A stretch of 64,000 bases of DNA from Streptomyces indicus (lineage in GTDB: Bacteria; Actinomycetota; Actinomycetes; Streptomycetales; Streptomycetaceae). A program made the position numbers and the translations under genes. This document shows, piece after piece, positions 34,891-43,686 of the stretch. The notes beneath the pieces are model-generated. The model did no database searches, was not told the DNA's origin, and saw only the letters and a list, made by a program, of their open reading frames with translations. The number at the start of each line of letters is the position of its first letter. Position 1 is the stretch's first letter. Location: contig NZ_FNFF01000004.1 of the NCBI RefSeq assembly GCF_900100315.1, positions 186,001-250,000 on the forward strand. Reading direction: 5' to 3'.

Positions 34891-35073
34891 GGGAAGTCAT
34901 GCCGGACCCGAAGGCCGGTAGCCCCATTGCGGAGCCACGAAAAAGGTACCGGGGGGGCGGACCTGGGCGCCGGCGCGGGACGGGCGGCGGGACCGGCGTA
35001 CAGCGGGACCGTACGAGGCGCGCGCCGCCACTCCGGGGTGCGCCGGGCCGGTGGGCGCGCCAGGGTTACAGAT

Positions 35074-36324
35074 GTGAACCGCCGCGCCGCCGCCCCCGAC
35101 CCCGCGCCCCGGCCGGGCGCCGGACGTCGACGGCTCGGCGACGTGCGGCTCAGCGACGTACGGCTGCCGGGCGGCCGTGGCGCGGAGGCCTCCGGCGAGG
35201 ACGCGGCGTCCCTGCCCGGCGGGGCGCGGCCCAAGCCCTCGCTCTGGTTCCGGCTGCTGCCCGTGCTGCTGATCCTCGCCCTGGTGATCCTCCAGGAGGC
35301 CACCCCGGCCGGCGTCGAACTCGGCTTCCTGCTCGCCGCCACCCCGCCGCTCGCCGCCCTCGCCTACGGACCGGCCGCGACGGCCCTGTTCGGCGGCTGC
35401 GTCGTCCTGCTGCTCACCCTGCCCGGCCTGGGCTGGGACCATCCGGGCAACGCCGACGCCCTCACGGTCTCCTTCGTCGCCCTGCTGAGCGTCGTCATCG
35501 CCTGGACCCGCAGCCGCCGAGAGGCCCAGCTCGTGACCGTGCGCACGGTGGCGGAGGCCGCCCAGCTCGCGGTGCTGCCGCCGCTCGCGCCGCAGGTGGG
35601 ACCGGTGCGGTGCGCGGCGCTCTACCGTGCGGCGCAGCGCGGGACGCTGCTCGGGGGCGACCTGTACGACGTACGGCAGGGCCCGTACGGCGTACGCGCC
35701 CTCGTGGCCGACGTACAGGGACACGGACTCACGGCGGTGGGCACGGTCGCCGCCCTGCTCGGCGCGTTCCGTGAGGCGGTGCTCGACGAGCCCGGCCTCG
35801 ACGGCGTGGCCGGGCGCCTGGACCGGCGCCTGGTGGTGGACGCGGCGGAGGCCGGGGAGGCGGACCGCTGCGAACTCTTCGCGACTGCAATCCTTCTGGA
35901 GTTCCCGCCGGAGGGGGCTTCGGTGCGCATCCTGTCCTGCGGCCACCCGCCGCCCCTGCTGCTGCGCGGCGGCACGGTCAAGGAGCTCCCCGTCCTGCCC
36001 GGGGCCCCGCTCGGCCTGGACCTCGCCGCCTACGCGGCGCCGCCCGTCCTGAGCTTGACCCTGCTGCCCGGGGACCGGCTGCTCGGCTACACGGACGGGG
36101 TGACGGAGGCGCGGAACGCGGCCGGGGCGTACTACCCGCTCGCGGAACGCCTGGCCGAACTGCCGGAGGTGTCCGGCGGCGAGGGCGGGGCGCTGGCGGA
36201 CGCGGTGTGGCGTGACGTCAGTACGTTCGCGGACGCGATCCGCGACGACGTGGCGCTGCTGGTCCTGGCGCGGACGTGCCCGCCTCCCCAGAACGCCCCG
36301 CAACCGCCCGTACGGAAGGGATGA
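35074..36324 (+). CDS. Membrane PP2C (SpoIIE-type) serine phosphatase
   Basis: About 416 residues if read from GTG 35074 (VNRRAAAPDPAP). ATG 34876 is an in-frame alternative but lies in the region beside the IS element. The N-terminal half has three to four membrane helices (FRLLPVLLILALVILQEA, LGFLLAATPPLAALAYGP, ALFGGCVVLLLTLPG, VSFVALLSVVIAW). The C-terminal half is a SpoIIE/RsbU-type phosphatase: GGDLYDVRQGPYGVRALVADVQGHGL carries the metal-binding aspartates, and RLLGYTDGVTEARN and RDDVALLVLAR follow. Family members dephosphorylate anti-sigma antagonists. The partner is unknown. Confidence 0.88.
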   Translation: MNRRAAAPDPAPRPGAGRRRLGDVRLSDVRLPGGRGAEASGEDAASLPGGARPKPSLWFRLLPVLLILALVILQEATPAGVELGFLLAATPPLAALAYGPAATALFGGCVVLLLTLPGLGWDHPGNADALTVSFVALLSVVIAWTRSRREAQLVTVRTVAEAAQLAVLPPLAPQVGPVRCAALYRAAQRGTLLGGDLYDVRQGPYGVRALVADVQGHGLTAVGTVAALLGAFREAVLDEPGLDGVAGRLDRRLVVDAAEAGEADRCELFATAILLEFPPEGASVRILSCGHPPPLLLRGGTVKELPVLPGAPLGLDLAAYAAPPVLSLTLLPGDRLLGYTDGVTEARNAAGAYYPLAERLAELPEVSGGEGGALADAVWRDVSTFADAIRDDVALLVLARTCPPPQNAPQPPVRKG

Positions 36325-36360
36325 CAGCGGCCTCCGGCACGGGTCGGCGTGGGCGACGGC

Positions 36361-36882
36361 TCACTCCTCGGCGAACCGCTCCCACAGCCGCGGGAAGAAG
36401 CGGGCCAGCGCGGCGTCGTCCTCGAAGTCGATCGGCGTGCCCTCCGGCTCGGGCGGCGCGGGCGCGATGCCCAGGTCCGGCGCCACGAGACCCGTCAGCT
36501 GCTCGTACGCCTCGTCCGCCGCGTACCCCAGCTCCTCGCCGTCCCCGTCGATCTCCTCGTCGAAGTCGCCGAGCAGATCGGCCAGGGAGTCCGGGTCGTG
36601 CAGCGCGCCCTCGAACACCTCGCGCCCCTGGCCGATCAGCCAGCAGCGGAAGTAGTCGAAGGCGTCGTCGCTCGCGCCGTCGAGCAGAACGGTCGCCGCG
36701 CCCCACAGGTCCCAGCGGTAGGCGCGGTTGTAGCGGGCCTCGAAGTGCCGCGCGAAGTCGAGCACGGAGTCCGGGTCGAGCTGGAGGAGCCGCTCCACGA
36801 GCAGCTCGGCGTGGTCCTCGGGGTCGCCCTCGGCGGCCTCGCGGGTGGTGTCGATCAGCTCCCAGAACTCCGTCTCGTCCAT
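36361..36882 (-). CDS. DUF4240-family protein
   Basis: This 173-residue acidic soluble protein is taken from ATG 36882; GTG 36885 is also possible. The N-terminal domain MDETEFWELIDTTREAAEGDPEDHAELLVERLLQL is the DUF4240 signature. It continues with FARHFEARYNRAYRWDLWGAATVLLDGASDDAFDYFRCWLIGQG. Function is unknown; the family is often found with toxin-immunity-like genes, but nothing here shows that. It is convergent with the PP2C gene. Confidence 0.88.
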   Translation of the reverse strand: MDETEFWELIDTTREAAEGDPEDHAELLVERLLQLDPDSVLDFARHFEARYNRAYRWDLWGAATVLLDGASDDAFDYFRCWLIGQGREVFEGALHDPDSLADLLGDFDEEIDGDGEELGYAADEAYEQLTGLVAPDLGIAPAPPEPEGTPIDFEDDAALARFFPRLWERFAEE

Positions 36883-37075
36883 CACGGGTCAAGCATCGGT
36901 CCTGCCGCCGGAGCACGCACGCGGAGTGCCGGTGTTGTTATCCGGCCCACGCCGGACAGCTGCTGCGCGGCCACCATGCGCTGCCGTATCGGGCCGTGAA
37001 TGCCGCGGAGCCGGGAGAAGGATCCCGCCGCAAAGCCGGACAGAAGATGTCGGGTTTCGCTGGCACGCTCGACGT

Positions 37076-38074
37076 ATGGAGAACACGCAGCAGGCACTGG
37101 CCACGCAGCAGGACTCGGCCACGCAGCAGGACCCGGCCACGCAGCAGGACCCGGCCACCCAGCAGGACCTGACCGGAAAGATCGCCCTCGTGGCGGGAGC
37201 GACCCGTGGCGCGGGCCGCACCATCGCCGTCGAGCTCGGGCGCGCGGGCGCCACCGTCTACGTCACGGGACGCACCACCCGTACGCAGGTCAGTGAAGTG
37301 GGCCGGTCCGGCGAGACCATCGAGGAGACCGCCGACCTGGTCACGGAGGCGGGCGGCAAGGGCATCGCCGTCCCCACCGACCACCTCGACCCCGCCCAGG
37401 TACGGGCCCTGGTGGAGCGGATCGACCGGGAGCAGGGACGGCTCGACATCCTGGTCAACGACGTCTGGGGCGGGAACTACCTGCTCGACTTCGACACGAA
37501 GATGTGGGAGGTCGACCTGGAGCGCGGTCTGCGCATGCTGGACCTCGGGGTGCGGACCCACCTCATCACGAGCAACCTCGCGCTGCCGCTGCTCGTCCGG
37601 AACCCGGGCGGCCTGGTCGTCGAGGTCACGGACGGCACCGCCGAGGCCAACCGCGAGATCATGCCGGCCCGCAACCTCTACTACGACCTCGCGAAGAACG
37701 CGCCGATCCGCATGGCCTTCCTGCTCGGCCATGAACTCGAGCCGTCCGGCGGCACCGCGGTCGTCGTCACCCCGGGCTTCATCCGCTCCGAGGAGATGCT
37801 GGACCACTTCCGGCTGACCGAGGAGACCTGGCGTGAGGGCATCGCACACCAGGAGCACTGGGACCTGTCCGAGTCGCCGGTCTACGTGGCACGCGGCATC
37901 GCGGCCCTCGCCGCCGACCCGGACCGCGCACGCTGGAACACGCAGTCCCTGTCCAGCGGCCAGCTCGCCCACGCGTACGGGGTCACGGACACGGACGGCA
38001 GCCGTCCCGACTTCTGGTCGTTCTACGCGGCCCAGCAGGCGGGCAAGCAGCCGCAGAGCGCGGACTACCGCTGA
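37076..38074 (+). CDS. SDR-family oxidoreductase with N-terminal hexapeptide repeats
   Basis: This 332-residue enzyme starts at ATG 37076 and has no obvious ribosome binding site. The N-terminus is MENTQQALATQQDSATQQDP and then two further ATQQD units, coded by an 18-bp tandem repeat. The SDR body follows: LTGKIALVAGATRGAGRTIAVELGRAGATVYVTGRTT (GxxxGxG), LDILVNDVWGGNYLL, and the Y-x-x-x-K in YYDLAKNAPIRMAF. The C-terminus HAYGVTDTDGSRPDFW is family-specific. Substrate unknown. The repeat may be a linker or the start may be too far upstream. Confidence 0.9.
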   Translation: MENTQQALATQQDSATQQDPATQQDPATQQDLTGKIALVAGATRGAGRTIAVELGRAGATVYVTGRTTRTQVSEVGRSGETIEETADLVTEAGGKGIAVPTDHLDPAQVRALVERIDREQGRLDILVNDVWGGNYLLDFDTKMWEVDLERGLRMLDLGVRTHLITSNLALPLLVRNPGGLVVEVTDGTAEANREIMPARNLYYDLAKNAPIRMAFLLGHELEPSGGTAVVVTPGFIRSEEMLDHFRLTEETWREGIAHQEHWDLSESPVYVARGIAALAADPDRARWNTQSLSSGQLAHAYGVTDTDGSRPDFWSFYAAQQAGKQPQSADYR

Positions 38075-38129
38075 GGTCTCGCGAGGCGGGGCGGCCCACG
38101 GCGGGCCGCCCCGCCCGGCGGCACAGGCC

Positions 38130-39122
38130 TCAGCCCGCGCCGCCGCCCTCGCCCTCGTAGAGCCGCAGCACGTCCCGTGCCCGCTCGGCGAACCGCTGCC
38201 GCAGCTCGCCGGGTGCCAGGACCTCCACCTCCGGTCCCAGAGCGGCGAGTTGGCTGTACGCGACCTCGGCCGACTCGACCGCGAGCGTCACCGTCACCCA
38301 CCCCGAGGCATCCGGCTCACCGGCATCCGCGAGCGCCTCGGCGGCGGCCTGCTTGTCGGTGACGTACGGCAGCCGCCGTACACCGGACTCCGACAGCCGC
38401 AGCCGGACCTCCGCCCGCAGGATCGACCGCGCGAACTGCGCCGCCCGCTCCTCCCAGAACCCCGGCAGGTCGAACTCCTCGTCCCGCTCGAACCGCTCGT
38501 CGTCCACGTCGACCCGGGTGAAGCGGTCGATCCGGTACACGCGGAAGCCCGACCCGGGAACCTGCGCGCACAAGTACCAGACACCGGCTTTCAGCACGAG
38601 CCCATAGGGCTCCAACTCCCTTTCCACCTCGGTGTCCTGGCTTCGCCCGTACCCGGCCCTGAGCCGCCGGTCGTCCCACACGGCCTGGGCGATCACCGGG
38701 AGCAGCTCGGGGGTCTGCGGCTCGTGGTACCACCCGGGCGCGTCCAGATGGAACCGCTGCGCGGCACTCTGCTCGGCGTCGCGCAGGGAGGGCAGCAGCG
38801 CGGCGGACACCTTGAGCCGCGCGGCGGAGGCGGCGTCCTCGAGCCCCATCTCCCGCAGCGCGCCCGGCACTCCGGACAGGAAGAGCGCCTCGGCCTCCGA
38901 CCGCCCGAGCCCCGTGAGCCGCGTCCGGTACCCGCCGATCAGCCGGTATCCGCCGAGCCGCCCCCGGTCCGAGTACACGGGAATCCCCGCTTCGGCCAGC
39001 GCCTGGGCATCCCGCGTCACGGTCCGCTCGGACACCTCCAGCTCCCGGGCGAGCTCGGCGGCGGTCATGGAGGGACGGGCCTGGAGCAGCAGGACCATCT
39101 TGATGAGGCGGGCGGCACGCAT
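38130..39122 (-). CDS. WYL-domain transcriptional regulator
   Basis: This 330-residue protein is taken from ATG 39122 (MRAARLIKMVLLLQARPSMTAAELARELEVSERTVTRDAQAL); ATG 39146 is an alternative. The N-terminal DeoR/HTH_11 helix-turn-helix is clear. The middle contains YRLIGGYRTRLTGLGRSEAEALFL and a WYL-type region (KAGVWYLCAQVPGSGFRVYRIDRFTRV). WYL proteins bind a nucleotide or other effector and often control defence or DNA-damage genes. It is convergent with the SDR gene, which may be its target, by position only. Confidence 0.92.
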   Translation of the reverse strand: MRAARLIKMVLLLQARPSMTAAELARELEVSERTVTRDAQALAEAGIPVYSDRGRLGGYRLIGGYRTRLTGLGRSEAEALFLSGVPGALREMGLEDAASAARLKVSAALLPSLRDAEQSAAQRFHLDAPGWYHEPQTPELLPVIAQAVWDDRRLRAGYGRSQDTEVERELEPYGLVLKAGVWYLCAQVPGSGFRVYRIDRFTRVDVDDERFERDEEFDLPGFWEERAAQFARSILRAEVRLRLSESGVRRLPYVTDKQAAAEALADAGEPDASGWVTVTLAVESAEVAYSQLAALGPEVEVLAPGELRQRFAERARDVLRLYEGEGGGAG

Positions 39123-39200
39123 GGGTGCATTCTCCCTCTGGGGCAACCTTCAGCCCCTGCGGCGTTTGAGCAGATCCGACCGCAGGTCGGATGCGGGGGT

Positions 39201-39219
39201 CCGGGGGCGAAGCCCCCGG
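39201..39219. repeat. Single palindromic repeat (ccgggggc-gaa-gcccccgg)
   Basis: An 8-bp perfect stem around a gaa loop upstream of the WYL start. It is the same kind of GC-rich palindrome as in the 3.8-4.3 kb array. Confidence 0.7.
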
Positions 39220-39372
39220 TTTCGGGAAGGGGCGGGGCGGGGAGAAAGGCCCGCCGCAGGCGCCCCACCCACTCAGCCGCACCCACCATACAAACGGTCC
39301 CCCGCCGCCCGAAGGCGACAGGGGACCGCTGCGAAAAGCGAGCCGAGGGCTCTGTGAAAGCGTGCCGAGGGC

Positions 39373-42057
39373 TCAGAGGCCGTACCGCTCCCGGGCCTCC
39401 TTGACCGCCGACGCCGGTACCTCACCCCGACGGGCGAGCTGCGCCAGCGCGGCCACCACGATCGACTCGGCGTCGATCCCGAAGTGACGACGCGCGGCGT
39501 CACGCGTGTCCGACAGACCGAACCCGTCGGCACCGAGCGAGGTGTAGTCCTGCTCGACCCACTGCGCGATCTGGTCCGGCACCTGCCGCATGTAGTCGCT
39601 GACTGCGAGCACCGGGGTGCTGATGCCATCGAGCGCCTTGCGCAGGTACGGGACGCGCTCCTCGCCGCGCAGGATCGCGGCGTCCGCCTCCAGCGCGTCA
39701 CGGCGCAGCTCGGTCCACGAGGTGGCCGACCAGACATCGGCGGCCACACCCCACTCCTCGGCGAGCATCTTCTGCGCCTTGAGCGTCCAGTGGATCGCCG
39801 TACCGGCACCGAGCAGCTGGATGCCGGGCGCGTTCGCCGGGACGGTCAGACCCGCCGACTCCGAGGTGTTGAAGCGGTACAGACCGCGCACGATGCCCTC
39901 GTCCACGCCGGCCGGCTTGGCGGGCTGCGGCATGGGCTCGTTGTAGACGGTCAGGTAGTAGAAGATGTCCTCGGGGTTCTCCCCGTACATCCGCTCCAGA
40001 CCGCTCTTGACGATCGCCGAGACCTCGTACGCGAACGCCGGGTCGTACGTGAGCGCCGCCGGGTTGGTGGCCGCGATCATCGGCGAGTGGCCGTCCGCGT
40101 GCTGCAGACCCTCACCCGTCAGGGTCGTACGGCCTGCGGTGGCGCCGATGAGGAAGCCCTTGCCGAGCTGGTCGGCGAGCTGCCACATCTGGTCGGCCGT
40201 ACGCTGCCAGCCGAACATCGAGTAGAAGATGTAGAACGGGATCATCGTCTCGCCGTGCGTGGAGTACGCGGTGGACGCGGCGATGAAGTCGGCCATCGAA
40301 CCGGCCTCGGTGATCCCCTCGTTGAGGATCTGGCCGTCCTTGGCCTCGCGGTAGTACATCAGCTGGTCGCGGTCGACCGGCTCGTACGTCTGGCCCTTCG
40401 GCGAGTAGATGCCGAGCGACGGGAAGAGCGACTCCATACCGAAGGTGCGGGCCTCGTCCGGGACGATCGGCACCCAGCGCTTGCCGGTCTCCTTGTCGCG
40501 CATCAGGTCCTTGACCAGGCGTACGAACGCCATGGTCGTGGCCACCGACTGCGAGCCGGAGCCCTTGTCGAAGGACGTGAAGGCCTTCTCGGACTGGGCC
40601 GGCAGCGCACCGACGGCGTGCATACGACGCGTCGGGGCCGGACCGCCGAGCGCGGCGCGGCGCTCGTGCAGGTAGCGCACCTCGGGGGAGTCGGCGCCGG
40701 GGTGGCCGTAAGGCACCTGGCCGTCGACGAACTGGCTGTCGCTGATGGGCAGTTCAAGAAGATCACGCATGTTCTTGAACTCGTCGTTCGTCAGCTTCTT
40801 CATCTGGTGGTTCGCGTTCTTCGACGCGAAGCCCTCACCGAGGGTGAAGCCCTTGACCGTCTGCGCCAGGATCACGGTCGGCGCGCCCTTGTGGGACAGC
40901 GCGGCCTTGTAGGCGGCGTAGACCTTGCGCGGCTCGTGGCCACCGCGCGACAGGTGGAAGCACTCGAGGATCTTGTCGTCGCTCAGCAGCTTCGCCATCT
41001 CGACGAGCGCCGGGTCCTTGCCGAAGAAGTCCTCGCGGATGTACGCGGCGTCGCGGGTCTGGTACGTCTGCACCTGGGCGTCCGGCACCTCGCGGAGGCG
41101 GCGGACGAGGGCGCCGGTGGTGTCGAGCTGGAACAGCTCGTCCCAGGCGCCGCCCCAGAGCGACTTGACGACATTCCAGCCGGCGCCGCGGAACTGGGCC
41201 TCCAGCTCCTGCACGATCTTGAAGTTGGCGCGGACCGGGCCGTCGAGGCGCTGAAGGTTGCAGTTGATGACGAAGGTCAGGTTGTCCAGACCCTCGCGGC
41301 TCGCGAGTGCGAGTGCCGCCGTGGACTCGGGCTCGTCCATCTCGCCGTCACCGAGGAACGCCCACACGTGGGAGTTGGAGACGTCCTTGATGCCGCGGTT
41401 GGTCAGGTACCGGTTGAACCGGGCCTGGTAGATCGCGGAGAGCGGGCCGAGACCCATGGAGACGGTGGGGAACTCCCACAGCCACGGCAGACGGCGCGGG
41501 TGCGGGTAGCTCGGGAGGCCGTTGCCGCCGGCCTCCTGGCGGAAGTTGTCGAGGTGCGACTCGTTCAGACGGCCGTCGAGGAACGCGCGGGCGTAGATGC
41601 CGGGCGACGCGTGGCCCTGGACGTAGATCTGGTCGCCGGAGCCGTCCTGCTCCTTGCCGCGGAAGAAGTGGTTGAAGCCGGTCTCGTACAGCCAGGCCGC
41701 GGACGCGAAGGTCGCGATGTGGCCGCCGACGCCGTACTTGCTTCCCCGGGTCACCATCGCGGCCGCGTTCCAGCGGTTCCACGCGGTGATCTTGCGCTCC
41801 ATCTCCTCGTCGCCGTCCACGGTGGGCTCGGCGGAGGTGGGGATGGTGTTGACGTAATCCGTCTCCAGCAGACGGGGGAGGGCCAGGCCCGCCTCCTCGG
41901 CGTGCTGGAGGGTGCGGCGCATCAGGTACTCGGCGCGGTGCGCACCGGCGTGCTCGCTCACCGCGTCCAGGGAGGCCGCCCACTCGGCGGTCTCCTCCGG
42001 GTCGCGGTCCGGCAGCTGGTCGAGCTGGCTCGGGAGCTTGCCTACGGGGTCGGTCAT
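39373..42057 (-). CDS. aceE: Pyruvate dehydrogenase E1 component (homodimeric)
   Basis: This 894-residue enzyme decarboxylates pyruvate with thiamine diphosphate and passes the acetyl group to E2. It starts at ATG 42057 behind GGAAGG. The family pattern is complete: YLMRRTLQHAEEAG, the thiamine motif GDGEMDEPESTAALALASREGLDNLTFVINCNLQRLDGP, and ARTFGMESLFPSLGIY. It is the single-chain E1 used by actinobacteria, so no E1 alpha/beta pair is needed. A TGATCGA..TCGATCA palindrome lies about 145 bases upstream, and a similar element precedes lpd. Confidence 0.97.
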   Translation of the reverse strand: MTDPVGKLPSQLDQLPDRDPEETAEWAASLDAVSEHAGAHRAEYLMRRTLQHAEEAGLALPRLLETDYVNTIPTSAEPTVDGDEEMERKITAWNRWNAAAMVTRGSKYGVGGHIATFASAAWLYETGFNHFFRGKEQDGSGDQIYVQGHASPGIYARAFLDGRLNESHLDNFRQEAGGNGLPSYPHPRRLPWLWEFPTVSMGLGPLSAIYQARFNRYLTNRGIKDVSNSHVWAFLGDGEMDEPESTAALALASREGLDNLTFVINCNLQRLDGPVRANFKIVQELEAQFRGAGWNVVKSLWGGAWDELFQLDTTGALVRRLREVPDAQVQTYQTRDAAYIREDFFGKDPALVEMAKLLSDDKILECFHLSRGGHEPRKVYAAYKAALSHKGAPTVILAQTVKGFTLGEGFASKNANHQMKKLTNDEFKNMRDLLELPISDSQFVDGQVPYGHPGADSPEVRYLHERRAALGGPAPTRRMHAVGALPAQSEKAFTSFDKGSGSQSVATTMAFVRLVKDLMRDKETGKRWVPIVPDEARTFGMESLFPSLGIYSPKGQTYEPVDRDQLMYYREAKDGQILNEGITEAGSMADFIAASTAYSTHGETMIPFYIFYSMFGWQRTADQMWQLADQLGKGFLIGATAGRTTLTGEGLQHADGHSPMIAATNPAALTYDPAFAYEVSAIVKSGLERMYGENPEDIFYYLTVYNEPMPQPAKPAGVDEGIVRGLYRFNTSESAGLTVPANAPGIQLLGAGTAIHWTLKAQKMLAEEWGVAADVWSATSWTELRRDALEADAAILRGEERVPYLRKALDGISTPVLAVSDYMRQVPDQIAQWVEQDYTSLGADGFGLSDTRDAARRHFGIDAESIVVAALAQLARRGEVPASAVKEARERYGL

Positions 42058-42378
42058 GTTCGCCGCCTTCCGGACAGGATCTCCTCCTGCCCGCACGGCC
42101 GGTGGTCGGCCGCGCGTCAGGAGAGACGGGGTGTTGATGGGCCCTGACTGGCAGGACAGGGCGGGGGACTGTGTGCAGTCCGCCGTCGAGGGTAAGCCGC
42201 TGATCGATGATCGATCAAAGTGTTGAGAGCAAAAATTTCTCGATCCCGAGAAGTCGGCACGGGGTGTCAGCTTGACGGGCACGCGGTGCCGGGTATATCG
42301 GGCAATTCGGGCGCTAGTTTGGGGGTGGGTGGGCGCAGTTGAGCAGGTCGGAGGCTTGAGGAGGTCGAGGCCTGCTGC
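42058..42378. other. Intergenic region upstream of aceE
   Basis: 321 bases with no gene. It contains an AT-rich stretch (tgagagcaaaaatttctcgat, near 42223) unusual for this genome, plus the palindrome at 42201-42217. It should hold the aceE promoter. Confidence 0.6.
42201..42217 (-). promoter_or_regulatory. Palindrome upstream of aceE, shared core with lpd
   Basis: TGATCGA, TGA, TCGATCA is a perfect 7-bp inverted repeat with a 3-base centre. Reading on the minus strand, TTTGCTCT lies upstream of it. The lpd upstream region has TTGCTCT followed by TGATCGATCA. A regulator common to the two genes is inferred. Confidence 0.55.
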
Positions 42379-42741
42379 TCAGAAGCCGGGCGGGATCCGG
42401 TCCTGCGGTCCGGCGGCGCCGTCCTCGATCCGCGCACCCTCATCGCGCTGTGCGCTCTCGGCCACGGAGGGGTCCGTGGAGTCCGCTACGAGCTCCGCGA
42501 TCCGCAGGGTGCACGTCCACTTCGTGACCATGCCTTTGATCACCACGAGGTAGGTCTCCTGGTCGGGCAGGCGGTACACGCGACGCCACTGCTCGAGCAG
42601 GCCACTGGCCGGCAGATACGTGGGCAGGGCGGCGCGCAGTTCTTCCAGCGCCTCGTCCTTCGTCTCCAGCCCTTGGCGGATGAAGTCGATCCTGTCCTTC
42701 TCGTTGTAGTGATACTGCGAGATCACTGCCCAACGGCCCAT
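42379..42741 (-). CDS. Conserved hypothetical protein, 120 aa
   Basis: This small soluble protein starts at ATG 42741 (MGRWAVISQYHYNEKDRIDFIRQGLETKDEALEEL). It is acidic, with a mixed alpha-beta pattern (TYLVVIKGMVTKWTCTLRIAELVAD). The C-terminal 30 residues are low in complexity. No family is recognised. It lies between the aceE promoter region and the GntR gene, all on the minus strand. Confidence 0.75.
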   Translation of the reverse strand: MGRWAVISQYHYNEKDRIDFIRQGLETKDEALEELRAALPTYLPASGLLEQWRRVYRLPDQETYLVVIKGMVTKWTCTLRIAELVADSTDPSVAESAQRDEGARIEDGAAGPQDRIPPGF

Positions 42742-42888
42742 GCCCGCCCCCTCGGTGCCGACGTCCCATCATCCACGGGCCGCCGGAAAGGACAAGGGGC
42801 GAGACAGCGAGGTGCTCTGCGCGGGCAGAGGGCCCAGGCGAGGTGGCGGGGCCGCAGGGGCCCGGGCGGGCCGACGGGGGAGGAGGTG

Positions 42889-43521
42889 TCAGTCCGCAGC
42901 CGGAGCCGGCGCGCACCCGAGGACGTGCTGCTTGACCAGGACGCCGATGTCCGGGTCCCGCCGCTGGAACGCCTCCACCAGCGCCTGGTGCTCCTCCGCG
43001 TACGACTGCTGGACCGTCCCCAGCCACCGGATGGACAGCGCCGTGAAGACCTCGATCCCGAGGCCCTCCCACGTGTGGAGGAGCACCGAGTTGCCCGCGG
43101 CGCGCACCAGTTCGCGGTGGAAGGCGACCGTGTGACGGACCTGCCCCGTGCCGTCCGACTCGCGGTCCGCGACGTACAGCGCCTCGACGTGCGGGGAGAG
43201 CGCCGAGCAGTCGGCGGCCAGCTTCTCGGCCGCGAGCTCCGCCGCGATCTGCTCCAGACCCGCCCGTACGGGATAGGACTCCTCGAGGTCCGCCGCGGAC
43301 AGGTTCCGCACGCGTACGCCCTTGTTCGGCGCCGACTCGATCAGCCGCAGCGACTCCAGCTCGCGCAGCGCCTCGCGCACGGGCGTCTGGCTGACCTCAA
43401 GCTCCACGGCGATCCGGCGCTCCACGATCCGCTCACCGGGCTTCCAGCGACCGCTCACGATGCCTTCCACGATGTGCTCGCGGATCTGCTCGCGCAGTGA
43501 CTGGACGACAGGGGCGGTCAT
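42889..43521 (-). CDS. GntR-family (FCD) transcriptional regulator
   Basis: This 210-residue protein starts at ATG 43521. The N-terminal winged helix is typical: SLREQIREHIVEGIVSGRWKPGERIVERRIAVELEVSQTPVREALRELESLRLI. The C-terminal FCD effector domain has LEESYPVRAGLEQIAAELA and the metal-ligand histidines in HTVAFHRELVRAAGNSVLLHTWEG. Regulators of this group sense organic acids. It sits among the pyruvate dehydrogenase genes and is a natural candidate to act on the palindromes upstream of aceE and lpd. Confidence 0.93.
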   Translation of the reverse strand: MTAPVVQSLREQIREHIVEGIVSGRWKPGERIVERRIAVELEVSQTPVREALRELESLRLIESAPNKGVRVRNLSAADLEESYPVRAGLEQIAAELAAEKLAADCSALSPHVEALYVADRESDGTGQVRHTVAFHRELVRAAGNSVLLHTWEGLGIEVFTALSIRWLGTVQQSYAEEHQALVEAFQRRDPDIGVLVKQHVLGCAPAPAAD

Positions 43522-43586
43522 GCGGTGCTCCTTCTGCGAGGGCGCGGGGCCGCGTATGCGCAGGCCCGACTCCCAAACAATACGGC

Positions 43587-43622
43587 TGTGCCCCCGCCCG
43601 GAAACCTCCGGACGGGGGCACA
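43587..43622 (-). terminator. Terminator hairpin downstream of E2
   Basis: Fifteen-base arms with one mismatch (tgtgcccccgcccgg and ccggacgggggcaca) around a 6-base loop, 65 bases past the E2 stop. Confidence 0.8.
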
Positions 43623-43686
43623 GATGGCACTGAGTGACGAGACTTACACGGCCGTCACCCGATATGAGCCGATCGGCACGGGTCGA

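Larger units (their letters stand above)
33500..34900 (-). mobile_element. IS110-family insertion element (approximate limits)
   Basis: The element consists of the DEDD transposase gene and about 180 bases of non-coding sequence upstream of it. Ends are approximate because IS110 elements have no terminal inverted repeats. The right limit is placed where the non-coding stretch meets the region before the PP2C gene. A flanking-sequence comparison with an empty site would fix both ends. Confidence 0.6.

Noticed and set aside
34876..35073. ATG 34876 as the start of the PP2C phosphatase
   Set aside because: It lies in the non-coding stretch beside the IS element, and the residues it would add are Arg/Gly-rich without similarity to the domain. 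GTG 35074 is preferred, with some doubt.
39484..42147. A long plus-strand frame opposite aceE
   Set aside because: It is the mirror of aceE codons, with composition biased to Val/Leu/Arg and no domain. aceE itself is certain.
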